NCBI GenBank assembly: GCA_021904315.1
Contig: CM038918.1
Span: forward strand, 9,377,349-9,441,348
DNA length: 64,000 nucleotides
Direction of reading: 5' to 3'
Origin: Sphagnum magellanicum
Lineage: Eukaryota > Streptophyta > Sphagnopsida > Sphagnales > Sphagnaceae
Shown: positions 33,755 through 46,330 of the stretch, in pieces
Layout of the letters: each line of letters opens with the position of its first letter
Position numbering within the stretch: the stretch's first letter is position 1
Program-made: the position numbers and the translations under genes
Notes under the pieces: model-generated
Database searches by the model: none
What the model was told of the DNA's origin: nothing
What the model saw: the letters and a program-made list of their open reading frames with translations, nothing else

Positions 33755-35060
33755 TGTGCATTTGAAAGCTCTTGGAATTTTAAAATGTGGACACAAGAAA
33801 CAAGGAAGAGGGGGAGGGGGGGGGTTGCAAACACAATAGATGGAAAACAAAGTGTGATGTGTTGGAGTTCTAGGAACTATGGATTCTATACACAAGAAAC
33901 ATAGAATAAGGGGGTGCAACACATAGTAGATGAATGCTACATTGCTTGGAGTTTTGGACATAATAAACACATAGGAGGGGGGGTGCAACATGTAGCAAAT
34001 GGGGAAAAAATGTTGCATGATTGGAGCTTTGGACACAAGAAACATAGAAAAGGGGGGGGGGGGGGGGGGGGGGGGGGGTGCAACACACAATAAACCTCAA
34101 AAAATGTTACACGTTTGGAGCTATAAACACAAGAAACATAGAGGAAGGGGGTGCAACACGTAGTAGAGGGGGAAAATGCATTGCGTGTTTGGATTTATGG
34201 ACATAAGAAACATAGAGTAGGGGGGGTGCAAAACATAGATGAAAAATAATGTTGTGTGCTTGGAGCTTTAAACACAAAAAATATAAAGGAAGGGGGGGCA
34301 GGTGTAACACATAACAAAAAAGAAAAGTGTTGTGCACTTGGAGCTTTGGACACAAAAAACATAGAAGAAGGGGGGGGCAGGTGCAACACGTAACAAAGAA
34401 AAAAACATGCTACATGCTTGGAAGTTTGGACAAAAAAACACAAAGGAAAGGGGGTGGGTGCAACACACAACAAAAAACAAAAAGTGTTGCGCCTTGGAAT
34501 TCTAGACATAAAAAACATAGAACAAGGGGGGGTGGGTGCAACATGCAATAAAAAAAAAACACACTGTGTGTTTGGAGGTTTGGACACACAAAACAAAAGA
34601 GGAAAGGGGGCGGGTGCAGCATGTAGTAGAAAAAAAACATGTTGGGTGCTTGGAACTTTGGACATAAAAAACATAGAGGAAGGGGGGCAAGTGCAACATG
34701 CAATAAAAAAAACTCTACACATTTGGAGCTCTGGACATAAAAAACATGGAGGAAGGGGGGGTGGTGCAACATGCAACATTGAAAAATATTGTTGTGCGTT
34801 TGGAATTGTGGACATAAAAAACATAGAGGAAGGGGCAAGGTGCAACACACAACACATATAAAAAATGTTACACATTTACAACTTTGGAAAAAAAACACAA
34901 AGGAGGGCGAAGGTGCAACACACAATTAATGAAAAAAAGGGATACACATTTAGAGTTCTAGACACCAAAAACATAGAGGAAGGAGGAGGGGGGTGCAACA
35001 CAAAAAAAATGAAAAAAACGTTGTGTGTTTGGAGTTATGGACACAAAAAACACATGATCC
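33755..35060. repeat. G-rich minisatellite, about 16 copies of a 73-78 bp unit (some longer)
   Basis: Each unit holds TTTGGAGCTNTGGACACAA, then GAAACATAGAGGAA, a run of 4-9 G, then TGCAACACANAATAAAAAAA. TGCAAC occurrences mark the copies, for example 34382, 34459, 34537, 34615, 34692 and 34765. The early copies (33.8-34.1 kb) are longer and more diverged. Because 78 is a multiple of three and the minus strand lacks stops in the unit, the minus strand shows long Cys/Pro/Phe-rich open frames (up to 226 codons), which I regard as a by-product of the repeat rather than genes. Confidence 0.95.
34052..34078 (+). repeat. Run of 27 G
   Basis: An uninterrupted G27 within the minisatellite, at the position where other units carry 4-9 G. 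It is either a real expansion or an assembly/sequencing artefact; such runs are prone to both. Confidence 0.9.
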
Positions 35061-35499
35061 ACCACCAATGCCCAACACTTGCACAAGCAAGAAACATTTA
35101 AGTTATAATGTTTCTAAAGAAATTCAAGATCTTCAAACTAGAACCCATTTATACCTCAAGGGGTTTTACTATCTTATACACCAAGAACTTGATTGTAATA
35201 ACATTAGGAGAAGCATTACATACAACTACAAACGAATGAGTTACAAAAACAAATGTAGAACAAACATCAAGTTTCATAATTGACTCATGCCCAAGGAATG
35301 AAAAAGAAACCCAAAAAATAAAATAAAATTGAGTTTAGGATTTAGGGAAACTAGCAACATGTTTAGGGTTTAGTGGGCACCATGTTTTGTATTACCATAG
35401 ATTTTAAGGCCCATGTACATTTTTGCCTCTCGTCCATTGAATGAAAATGAACGTTTTTTTCAAATACATTTTTGGGGATTGGTCTATCAATGTTGTACT
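35061..35499. other. AT-rich DNA after the minisatellite
   Basis: No gene recognised. A short plus-strand frame to about 35280 is a continuation of open repeat sequence without motifs. Confidence 0.35.
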
Positions 35500-35509
35500 G
35501 ATAAAATGG

Positions 35510-36650
35510 ATGTTGGATGACACACCCCCAACCTCCTTGATAGACTCAATTGCAAGTCCAAAGGTGAAAATAATAGAAGGATAATGAGTTAGGGTACGTT
35601 CCTTGGCCTGCAACATTTCAGGGGTAGAGGGGTGTGTTGGAGCTCCAGGATGGGGATTAGAATAAGTGATAAGTGGGTCAATTATTTATATGAACCTACA
35701 CAAACCAAACAACAAATTAGTTAGTGGGTAGTTGGAACACTTTTGGTGCACGGACAAGCCACAAATTCATAAACCTCACCACACCCTGGACTTGGGGGAA
35801 GCCACCACCTTCCCCCTTATAGTATTCTCTGTGCCTGGTCACAAAGCCTACACCCAAATGTCAATTTGTCCCGGGATTCCCAAGTTGGGAGTTTCGAAAT
35901 TTCCGAAATTAGAATTCTTACAAATTTGGAAGCCCATAATTTCTTATTCAGACCTTTGATTGAGGTGAGGTCTAAAGCAAAATTTTAACCTAGCTTTCTA
36001 ACAATATATGACATGCCACCTGCATGCAAGTAAATCAAAACGATTTTTGACTTTTAGTGGTCAGGAGTCAAATTGATAATTTGATTCTCGATGACATACC
36101 CCCAAGTTCTTTAATGGACTCAAATGTGAATCCAAACTGAAAACAATGGAAGAGCAAGAAATCAAACACACTCCATGGCTCGCAGCACTTTGAAGGGGTA
36201 GAAGGGCGTGCTGGAACTCCAGGATGGGACTAGGAATAATGACAAACATCAACTACTCACATGGACCTGCACAAAACCAACACAAGGTGGTTAGTGCATA
36301 GTTGGAGCACTTTTGGTGCTAGGACAAACCATGGGCAACTTGGATTCACAAGACTCATCACGGCTCGGACTTGGGGGACGCCACCACCTTCCCCTTTATA
36401 TTATACTTTGTGCTTCTCCACGAGGCCCACATCATTAAGACTCCCAAATGGAAGTCCCGAAATTCCCAAAGTTGGGATTCTTGTGACTATGGGACCCTAT
36501 AAATTTGTGTGAAAACCTCTTATTGAAATGAGGTCTAAAGAAAAGTTGTAACCCTCATCGATAGCTTTCCAACAGTTTATCGCATGCCACTTACACATAA
36601 GGAAATCGAATCAGTTCCTAACTTTTAATGGTCAGGAGTCAAATTACCAA
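35510..36650. repeat. Tandem duplication, period about 572 bp
   Basis: GGAGCTCCAGGATGGGG at 35639 recurs as GGAACTCCAGGATGGGA at 36213. The following stretches, including TTGGNGCACTTTTGGTGC and GCCACCACCTTCCCCTTTATA, match in order with the same offset. GGTCAGGAGTCAAATT at 36059 recurs at 36630. Identity is about 75-80 percent by eye. No protein family is recognised; likely part of a non-coding repeat or LTR. Confidence 0.7.
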
Positions 36651-36657
36651 TTTGACT

Positions 36658-37318
36658 CCCAACCTTTCTTTTGGCCATAACTTGTATTTTAAATGTCCAA
36701 ATGGGTCATGCAAGCCCATTTTAGACATCTAAGTTTCAATAGCTTTTTAATGATATAAATAATTCTTCAATCCAATGGGTTTTGACTCCTACAATCGCTT
36801 TATGAAGATTTGGGAGTCCATTGGAATTTCAACTCTCAACATGGGAGTTCACTTGGGAGTGTGAAGGTTCATTCCTTCACACTGTTTTGCACTCTCGAGA
36901 GCATGAGATGTGACCCTGAGCTTCCCTTTCAACTTGTAACCTTGCAAACCCTTGCTTTGATTACAAACCCAAGGCTAGGGTTACGACACCCAACCCTTCT
37001 TTTGGCCACAATTTATGTTTTAAGTACCCAAATGGGTCATGTAAACTCATTTTAGACATCTAAGTTTTAAGAGCTTTTCAATGGTATAATGAACTCTTTA
37101 ATCCAATGATTTTTGACCCTTGCAATCATCCTCTGAAAATTTGGAATTCATCTAGATTCCAACTCCCAAAGTGGGAACCCACTTGGGGGCGTGTGGGTTC
37201 ATTCCCTCACACTCTCCTACATTTTTTAAAGCATGAAATGTGATTCTTGAGCTTCATTATTGGCTTGCACCTTTGCAAGTCATTATGTTGGTTATAAATC
37301 CAAGGTTAGGGTTGTGAC
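36658..37318. repeat. Tandem duplication, period about 331 bp
   Basis: CCCAACCTTTCTTTTGGCCA at 36658 recurs at 36989 as CCCAACCCTTCTTTTGGCCA. The match continues through CATTTTAGACATCTAAGTTT and ends with CCAAGGNTAGGGTT near 36970 and 37300. It abuts the 572-bp duplication, and both may be units of one larger satellite-like repeat. Confidence 0.75.
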
Positions 37319-39220
37319 ACTGGACATGTGTAAAAAAAAATGTGTTTGTTGATAGGGAAACAATTGCTTGCAAACCAAAGTAGGGGATGATTAATCATGG
37401 TATTTTTATTTTAAATGACACCTTTGATTAATTTGGAAGGCCATATCTTGACCGTCTCTTAACCAAATCAAATGTTCTCAAGGGCAACAAATGCGCCGAT
37501 TAAACACCTATAACACATATTTAGACCCTAAACCCAACTAACTCCAAATGCGATGCCAAATGTCCTCCAAACACTTAAGTGTTTTATGATTAGCCTCTTT
37601 ACCCTATACATAATCCAAAATAAAAATTATGTAATATTAATTATGTACAATTTATTCAAATGCAATAACTTGCCCAAAATGTAAAGTCAAGTTTATACAT
37701 TTCAAATTATGTATATATACTTTTCCATTTAGAAAACCCAAACCTGTTTAAAACAAGGTAACACCCCCAAATTCAACTTTGAAAAGAGTCCCTTTGTTAA
37801 ATTCCAATGATTTGAAGTCATAACAAGGTGGCCATAAGGGAACCTATGGTTGGATTGACTCCTTTTTTGAACAAATAAAATAAATAAATAAATAAATTAT
37901 ATATATATATATATCATAATAAAACGAGTAATAAAATAACTCGAAAAAACAATTTTATTTTTATTTTTAAAAATGGTAACTATGCCCTACGCTCTTCATT
38001 TTTCAAAGGTCGCATGGTCAATTTGTTCGATAATCAATATATTTCCATCAACCAGCTGTTGGGAGGGAGAAGTGTGGGATATATTTAATGTTTATTTTTC
38101 CAACCACCTTGATTTTTGCCCATATATTAACATATTACAGTTTTAAAGGTCATCCATTACAAAAAGACTTTGTCTTAAGTGGATATGTGGAAGTACATTA
38201 TCGTGATTTAGAGAAATGTGTGGTTTCTGAACCTATAGTGATGATTCAAGAATTTTGTTATTTCGAATTTGTTAATCCTTGGGAACAAATGTTGCGTAAT
38301 GACAAATCAAATAAAAAATAAACAAAAACTGCTTACAACCATCTTGAAAACGTGCAATTTCGTAGTATAGTAAATGCATGCTTAGCTTAGTTTTACGGCA
38401 TGCCAAATAATTTGCCTTGCTTGTTCAAACCAAACTTGTCTTTTCAAGCCAAAATAATAGGAATGTTAACCTTTTGTGAAAACATTGCACAAAGACGCTA
38501 TGCTCGGGTGATGGGAGTGAGAATAAGGCTTTTGTTACTTTATTGGCTTGACAAAGAGAGAAAAAAATAAGGAAAATAAAATTTTAAAAATGTGCCGATC
38601 CCCCTAAATATTTTGACTACGCCTTAAAAAATTATTTATTTTTCGTATTTTTTTTCCCTTTTTGCTTTATTGGCTCTAATAAACTTGGTCAAATCCCCTC
38701 CCCCCTCCCGGTCCCAATTTATCATCTTCAATGATAAATTGGGCACAATTTGAAGGTTCAGATTGTGAAATTATTTAATTTATTGGTAAAAAGTTTGATT
38801 ACTTTACGAACAAATTGACTGAAAATAACTCAAAACCTATGGTCCAAAGACCCTAGAACTTGACCATTGGCCTGGACCTAAACTTGCATAAATCTCATAA
38901 CCTGCCCAACACTATTTTTTCCTTTAAGTGACAATGCGAAATAATAGTTAAAACATTCACAATTCAACTATAGTAAAAACAAAATTGATTAAAAAAACTA
39001 AAATGGGCACTAGCCTATCCTACAACTACATCAAGCTTGGTGTTGCATTTAACTTGTTCCTCCTGTTTAATGCTTGCATTAATCCTTTCCAGAACATCCA
39101 CAAATTTACAGAGGCCAATTCTGCCATGGAACAATCAAAGAATTGACAAGCTACCCATGCGCCCATGATGAAAACAATAGTCCAAATGAGTAGATTATGT
39201 CTGTAATCTGCTACGGAAAT
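37319..39220. other. AT-rich intergenic DNA
   Basis: No recognised gene. Contains an (AAAT)n(AT)n microsatellite at 37873-37914. A 77-codon plus-strand frame at 38088-38321 has no motif. Confidence 0.4.
37873..37914. repeat. (AAAT)n(AT)n compound microsatellite
   Basis: Repeated AAAT units running directly into about nine AT units. Confidence 0.9.
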
Positions 39221-39452
39221 ACAGAATCAGTCTCTAAAAGGTCGGAGAAAACTGCATCTCCTCTCGCTCTCGCGCGTAGAATCTGAAGAGGACGACAAAG
39301 GGAGAGAGAGTTGAAGATCTACGATTTCGAGGGACCCGTTTGGTGCGGAAGAAATTTGAGAGAGAGTTCGGTGGAGGGACAGCGGAGAGGCTGTTGCGGC
39401 CGCGGAGGCGCTTGTCCTCAATTCGTGGAAAGCGGAGAAAAAAAAAGCGGCG

Positions 39453-39623
39453 ATGGCGAAGTTAGAGGCAGTTGGGATGAACAAAATGCTCAAGCAGTGG
39501 CCGACATGGATTCTCAAGAAGGCCAAGACGTGCACGCATTACGGCTTCATTCCTCTCATCATCATCATCGGTATGAACACCGATCCGAAGCCGCAGCTCT
39601 CGCAGTTGCTCAGCCCTGTTTGA
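39453..39623 (+). CDS. TOM7: TOM7, small subunit of the mitochondrial outer-membrane import complex
   Basis: TOM7 is a tail-anchored-like subunit that tunes assembly of the TOM translocase in the mitochondrial outer membrane. The frame is only 57 codons (56 residues). The C-terminal two-thirds is unmistakable: [20 protein letters not shown], the membrane segment PLIIIIGMN, then [13 protein letters not shown] to the end, matching the plant family including its Asp-Pro-Lys-Pro and Leu-Leu-Ser-Pro-Val tail. Plant TOM7 usually has 15-20 more residues of variable, charged N-terminus; here it is short ([13 protein letters not shown]). The start sits in a good context (GCGGCGATGGCG). No intron is needed. 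The upstream ~200 bp is purine- and GC-rich and probably the 5' UTR and core promoter. Confidence 0.93.
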   Translation: MAKLEAVGMNKMLKQWPTWILKKAKTCTHYGFIPLIIIIGMNTDPKPQLSQLLSPV

Positions 39624-40660
39624 TTTTTTTGGTGTTACGACCACATGCATGATGGCGCTTCGAATGACGAGGGTTCAGGAGTTTTTCAAGGCCGCCATCG
39701 GAGGATGCTAGTGAGCTTCTACTCGGGATTGTTTTTGAGGTTTTTACTGACATTTTTGGAGTTAAGAGGTCACTTTAGGAACATATCTCAACAGAAGGAA
39801 GAGGTCTTCTTTCCTATTCCGAAGAGAGTCTTTTAGAAGTACTTTATAAAAAAAAGACCTGATGGAGAAGACTGCGAAGTAGAGAACATGCGTTCTATAT
39901 TCTACAGTGCTTACGACACGTCGAGTTCCCTGTCGATGTCAGGGAACCGTTTGTAATAGGCAGTTTGAAATATTACGGTTTCCGAAAACGTTCAAAGTTC
40001 TGGAGGATTGAAGTCTGTCTTTCGTATAATGGAAACCCTAATTGGTTGTATTGATTAGCATGTGTGTTGATTTAGATTTCTTTCACAGACGGTGTTTTGA
40101 CATCTTTCTCATTCTTTAGTTTCATATATTTTCCTTTCCTACTCAACGAACTCCTTTCCTAAAACCTCTGGAAGGAGGAGTAAGCTTATTGAGATTGATA
40201 AAGAATGAGGAAAATGTTCTTTCATAGGTCAGATGTCAAAGGGGGAAGCAGGAACAGATTTCAGTGAACTCAAGACACTTCTTCAGCATCTTGCGAGGCC
40301 CCTGTGAAGAGTGAACCACAAAACTTGGTTAAGCTTGACATATGGTCCATAGTATCACACGAGTCAATTTTTTCACGATCTGTCATCCTAGCTCTGGATC
40401 CTTCTTCTCATGTGCTGTAGGTTCATTGTCACCCATCCTTGTCATTGCTGTGAAATTGGTGTACAACAGAGGCACCTGGAAGTGGAAGTTGCTTTGGGTG
40501 TATAATTTTTTAGGTCTACTACTGTTCTTCAGCTCATGCTTCTTTTGCACAAAGTGACTTCTACACCATTGAGAGTGCAGATTTGTTTCAAATCTTCCTG
40601 TCTTGGGTAATGGAAATGGTTGTTATAATACATGTGGCATTCTGCCTCTTTCTTTTGCAG
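39624..40660. other. TOM7 3' region and intergenic DNA
   Basis: Should contain the TOM7 3' UTR. No other feature is supportable before the candidate exons at 40.66 kb. Confidence 0.4.
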
Positions 40661-41899
40661 TGCTTTCAGATTATGTTGAAGCTTTGACCTGTAATGAACT
40701 TCTGCATGCTGAAATTTGGATATCTGCAAAGCTAAAGGACTTTTCAGCATTCAACTGTAGAACTAGAATGGAGTAACTTTACCCCATTTTTCAGATGAGG
40801 TTAAGATCAAAAACCTTCTTTTGTAGATTTGCATGTCTTTTCAAATCAGTCATATGACTGGTGTTTAATTGCAAGAATGCCATCTGTACAACCCAAATGT
40901 GAGAACCAGGAGGGACAGGTGATTTTGCCCTTTGCACAAACTCATCATAAACCACATGGTATTGTCCTTCAAATCTTGTGCTAAATGTCAGTAATGCTGT
41001 CCAATATTGTGCAAATTCAGTGTTGTGGTCAAAGTATTCATCTCAGTGTCACCAATCTTAGCATCAATAGAATTGGGAATTTTAAGTTGTGCTACTTGTG
41101 ACAAGAACAAGAACACTCAGTAGTAGCAATAGACACATGTTTTTTCAAGCCATGTTCATTCTTTCACAGTGCATTTTCTTTGTCAAATGTTTTAAGCAAT
41201 AAGCTGCCATGCATCATTAAAATTGTTTTGAAGAGTTGCTAAGCAATATCAGCTTTGCATATATTCTAACACACTTTGGTCATTGTTGAAGTCTTGAACA
41301 CATTTCAAGAATTCCATGCTGATAAAACAATGGCAAGAGAGTATAAGTGACCTTAGGAACTTCTGTTGTCCAAATTGTGTGGTCTTCTTCTCCTTGATGT
41401 AGTCATCTCTGACAATTGCCTTCTCTGTTGGTGTATGTGTGCAACATCTGCAATGATGTCCTGAATCTCAAGGTGTTCTTTTTTTTTCAATTCTTGACCA
41501 TATCTATCTTCCACAGATTGATGCTTTCTCCAGCATTAGTAACTTCTTCTCATGGGCATCAATTTTCAGAGGATTGTTAAATGACAAGAGCCTTTTGTGT
41601 TACTTGCAATCTGTGCCCCAAGAGCATCTTGCCAGGCTTTTGCTTCAAGTTGCATACAACCAGGAATCGTATCTTGAAGCATGCAAAAAAGCTCAAGAAG
41701 GGCAGTGGCAGTGGTGGTGGTGAGCCAGTTCAAATTTTCTTTTTCTTCCCTAGCTTAAATGTTTTCTTTGAACGGCCTTTCTTTCTTTTCCATTGCTTCT
41801 TCAGCTTAGAAGATCCTACGTCCTCCTCTGCTGCATTGAGACTGGTTGTAATCTCAGACCAATGTTTCTTGGAAAGATGACCTGTTCTGATTTTGAGGT
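40661..41899 (+). other. Candidate exons of an unrecognised plus-strand gene
   Basis: Three stretches have exon-like borders and protein-like translations. About 40661-40760, after a TTTTGCAG acceptor: LSDYVEALTCNELLHAEIWI and SAKLKDFSAFN. From about 41519, after CCACAG: IDAFSSISNFFSWASIF, RGLLNDKSLLCYLQSVPQEH and LARLLLQVAYNQESYLEACK, up to a GGTG|GTGAGC donor near 41722. From 41808, after a long pyrimidine tract and CTTCAG: LRRSYVLLCCIETGCNLRPM to a GAG|GTATGT donor at 41899. The translations look like an all-helical protein. I do not recognise the family, and other exons or the start and stop are not located. Frames between the pieces were not fully reconciled, so a pseudogene is possible. 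Confidence 0.35.
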
Positions 41900-42536
41900 A
41901 TGTGTCCCTGCTAAAGTCGATCAATACATCAACCTCCTTGATGTTGCCAATTTGCAAGCACTCGGGTGGTTGAATCGTCATGGGGGAAGAAGAAGTCCCC
42001 CACCCCCTTTCCCCTTGCAACAATTAAAGAGGTGAAGAAATCTGTGACATGATTTAAACAAACAACTAGGGGGTCAAACAAAGTCTCTGAAAGTTCAACA
42101 ACTTGGAAACCTCCCAAACTCCAAAGCACAGCGATAGAAACAACTATTAAAAAAAGGAAAATACAATCACAAAAACTTCATGTCATTATCCCAGGGTGCA
42201 TTCTTGTAAAAAGTTTTTTGCAAAGAACTCCTTCTCCACCCATACCCAAAAACAAACTAATCCTCGTGAGTACACGAGGATCTCCTCCTTACAGATATAC
42301 TCTATTGGAACACAACCAAATGGAGCAGAAGAAGAAGAGCGGAGGGAATACGAGAGAACAACCAATACCAAGAGGTTGAGCAGCACGAAGAGAGAGGAGT
42401 GGAGGAGAAGCGAGAAGAGGCGGGAGCACAAACGCAAGAAAAGGAATCAAGTCAGAGACCGGTAAGAAAAAGACAAAACTGAGAGTAGTTGAATTGTTGA
42501 AGGTTCTTACCGATGGAAGAAGTCACAACTGCGATT

Positions 42537-42579
<43 letters not shown>

Positions 42580-42839
42580 ACGTGCAAGCAGTTAGTGCGG
42601 TGGGTGCAGCAATGGCAGTTGCAGCACAGAGAGAGAGCCAGTGCAGCAGAAGAGTCCAACAATAACAGTAACAGATTAACGCGCATCTTGGCCTTTCAAA
42701 CTTTCAAACTTCGAATTTTTTTCAATTTTTTTTTGACAAACCATAATAATAGGTAACCTAATAATCATTACCTTGGTAAAGAAGCACTCATCACACTTAT
42801 TTTTTAAAAATTCCTACTCTAAAGTAACCTCAGGAGTCA
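41900..42839. other. Intergenic, purine-rich segment with GA microsatellite
   Basis: At 42190-42660 the plus strand is rich in GA and encodes only Arg/Glu-rich low-complexity frames. It may be a transcribed 5' leader, but no start of a recognisable gene follows. Confidence 0.35.
42540..42577. repeat. (AG)n microsatellite
   Basis: About 18 AG units without interruption. Confidence 0.95.
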
Positions 42840-43265
42840 ATACTTGGGGTTCTTAGATCTTACATGTTATGTGTAGGGTAAGGGATTCAATCTCTGAGGG
42901 GTTTCACCAGCCAAGTTCAGGCTCCGGTAAAGGCCGCTGTTAGGTCTTATTGTTACATTAAGTTGCAAGGCCTGCGAAATAGGCCTACAGAATCGGCACC
43001 CCCTTGTGGACTGATTAGGCAGGAGAATGATAGTCAATCAAAAGATGACGGAAAAGAGGTTAACGTCGCTTATTCATTTGTGTCATTAATTGTGCAGAAT
43101 CTGCCTGGTTGGTGCTCAATTCCGGCTCGCCTAAGAGCTTTCACTAGAATGTGGATTCTGGAATGCGCTCAGGATTGGCCCCCCCTCACTAGTAGGCAAT
43201 TAACCCTACCCAGAACAGCCTTCCGTGTCCATGTTGGCCAACTACGTCTGGTTGAGTGACTGGCT
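42840..43265. other. GC-richer island of unknown nature
   Basis: Composition rises to about half GC inside AT-rich DNA. A 98-codon plus-strand frame (42963-43259) spans most of it (it includes SFVSLIVQNLPGWCSIPARL), without a known motif. Could be a SINE-like or other inserted element; no target duplication or poly-A tail was found. Confidence 0.3.
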
Positions 43266-46200
43266 ACATCAATTAGCTCTGGTTTGCATGAAATAGTGAC
43301 TTGCAACTTCATGACATTTGAGAAGAAAAAAACACTGATTTGCACCTAACACCAGTTACAAAGATGTGATTTTTCCATTGGAATTGGTCAACAGATTACC
43401 ATGAATTTTAAAGTTTTCTTTGACATTTATTATGAAAACGAACATCCTTAGTATTCCATGTTCTACCCACAAGAATTGAGTTCAAAATCACTTGCAACGA
43501 GCATGTTGAATGATAATCAATGTTAAAACATGAATATCTTGGGATATATAAGAGAACATAAATTTCTTAAACATAAATTTCCCCATTGGCTAATTAACAA
43601 ATCAAAGCTGCTATTTTATTCTACTATGGGTAAATGCCTAAGGTTGTATCAAGAAAAGTTATCCTTTTCCAAATTGGTAAGAACAATTTTTTTGACGTTG
43701 AAAATTTTCATAGGTATCGCAACACCCAAGCTCGAGAAAGCTTATAATTGAAGAAACCTTACCAAACATAAGTAAATCAAAACACCCAAAAAAGGGGGAA
43801 TACAATGAATAAATGGAAGGACCTGTCCAAGAAGACGAAGAACCACCTAAGAAGGTGAACCACAAAAGGAACATCAAGTTCTTGAACCCCCTCTTGTTGC
43901 AAGAATCATATCAAATAAAGAAAGAAAACCTCCTGAAAGGATGCCTTGCCTAGAAGAACCCTCACCTATTACAACAACACTTCTCAAAATAGAAATCACA
44001 TGTGCACATTGTAATGTCACAACATCTTTTGCTTATAAAATGTGTGCAAAACTAAAAGAGGAAGGCTTCCAATGCCTTTCATTCCCCACACCATGTTGGC
44101 ACATTGATAAAAAAATTCATTTGCTTGTTAATGTAAACATTTAAAAACCTTCACAACTAAAAGGAGAAACATGTCTACTAATAATTGATCATGATAAATA
44201 TCATCACTTGCCTGAGTTGCAACTATTGCCACAACCCCATGAAAAATAATAGTTCATGAAATCAAATCAATTCGAGTGGAGTCGCCAATGACAACATCAG
44301 TTAATGTGTAGACATCATCAACTAATAACACAATGTCAATTCGACAACGTGAAGACTATAGGGCAAGGGGTAGAAAGACATGGGTCTGCTCTTGTGAAAC
44401 ATGGAATCATGCTTTTCTCGCAATGGTCATGAAAACATCTTACACAATATCATGTGAGGTCATCCTCTTCCCAGCATGTACATAACGAAAAAAGTGGATC
44501 CTCATAAAATCCCAAGGTTAGTAACAAATGTAATGTGACACCCCAAGGACTAAAGGATGAGAAAGACCCAACCTAGTGCACAATGCAATGCAAAAAACAT
44601 TTAAAGGCAAATGAAAGAAAAAAATGATTAAGCAAGCTAACAACTAAGTGCCTGCACCTAGCCTTGCACATGACCTCAAGTGCCCTTGATGCAAATCAAA
44701 AGGTAAAAAGGATGTTAGTAAAAGAATGGTTTTATAATATTTTTGAAATATTCTTCTAAAAATGATCTAAGCCTCTTTCGACTAGTTGTTCAAAATGGGG
44801 GACACATGTTATAGCCTTCGAGGGAAAAAACTATTACATGATTTCAAATGTGTTTGGAAAAGGAGGGGCCTCAAGTTGTTCACACCTATCATCTCCAACA
44901 AAAATGGGTGAAAATTCAATAAAAACCTGAAAACTATGACAAGGGCTACTAAGGCCCAACTTTCCAAATAGGTAGCTAAAACATTGACCTTAGAGAAAAT
45001 CAACTTTATCCCTTCACTAGAAATGGGGAAAGCCACATGTTGATGAACAAAAAAGGCCTTGAGGCACTTTAATGAATCTAGACCCAAAAACTTTTTAAAA
45101 ATTCCCATGACAATAAAATAAAAAACAATCAATTAATGTTGAAAACTTGAAAGGGGGAACAAAGCAACAAAAAGGAAGGCCTCTAAGTGAAACATTGAGA
45201 AAGTATACCAAAAGCCATTTGGATATCCTTTAGTTGCGGGAGCATGTTTATTGACGAACATTTTCACTTAAAACTTCCTACACAAAAGAAGAGATGAAAA
45301 AAACAAAGTCAAATGGGACGCCCAAGGTCCTAATGCCACCCGGGGAACAATAAAACTCATCAGAAGGACAAACCTAAAAAATAAACTAGACAAAACCCAA
45401 GCTAAACACTTGCAAGGTTGAACAAACAACCTTATAAAAGTCAACTAAAAAACAAAATGATCAAAAGTGGGATGACAAAAACTAAACCGAAAATTTGAAT
45501 GTTAATGAATAAAATAAGAAGAGACATAAAAAAAAAATCCCCAAAAAACAACACAAAATGCAAAAATGAGCAAGGAGAAAGGGAGACCCTACAAGAGGGT
45601 TGTTCTACCATGTGCCAACCCAAAAAAAGATGATCGACAAAACCCTTCAGAAAGAATGATGACTTAAATATAAATAATTGAGATATCTCAAGGATTTAAG
45701 TTAATCATGGTCCATTGTCAAAGTGAAGCTTACATGCTTGTATTATGGGGAGTAATGCACTAAAGTGCTTTCCATTGGGAACTTAGCACAATTCTACAAA
45801 AATTCACAATGACACCGATCACAAAAGAAAAAAGAACTTGAGGATCCTCACAACTAATTAATATGAGAGCACAATATACTACCATACTGCACTATATCAT
45901 TATAGGCTACATAGACAATTTCTGAACACAAAAGTGTTTCAAAATACATTGACTAGAGAACATTTTAAACCGCTTCCCCCCTCTCCCCCAAGCTGGCCGA
46001 ATGGCCTGGTCACCTGGTGCAAGTAAAAGGTCAAGACATGATACAAACCCATACGAATTCCCCCTAAAGACACCCAATCTTATTCTTTCAAATATTAAAC
46101 CCCAATCAGCAGGTTTTTTGAGGAATTTTTGCCACTCGGCAACTAAAAAACATTCGTGCCACTCATACCAAGGATATTTGCAAAAAGAAAGCTCCAAAGT

Positions 46201-46330
46201 AGCTATATTTCAAGGATTTTTTTTTTTGAAATCACCATATTTAGACAATTGGTGCCAGGAGGTCACCAAAACATAGCAGGATTCTTAAGTGTTTTCTACT
46301 TTCCTCTCTGACCTGTAGCCAAATTTGGCT
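43266..46330. other. Repeat-derived, gene-poor DNA
   Basis: At about 43830-44140 the plus strand encodes EHQVLEPPLVARIISNKER followed by KPPERMPCLEEPS, similar in style to the basic/proline linker between integrase and reverse transcriptase of Copia polyproteins, then a Cys/His-containing piece (ITCAHCNVTTSFAYKMCAKL). Further open pieces occur on the minus strand at 44809-45132 and 45907-46197 with no recognised family. I regard the stretch as decayed transposon DNA with low certainty about the type. Confidence 0.35.

Noticed and set aside
34195..34925. Long minus-strand open frames (226 and 171 codons) rich in Cys, Pro and Phe
   Set aside because: They lie wholly inside the minisatellite, arise because the unit is close to a multiple of three with no stop in it, and are open in more than one frame.
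41730..42023. 97-codon Lys-rich minus-strand frame
   Set aside because: It is the antisense of an intron pyrimidine tract (hence the Lys-rich end) and of a plus-strand exon-like stretch.
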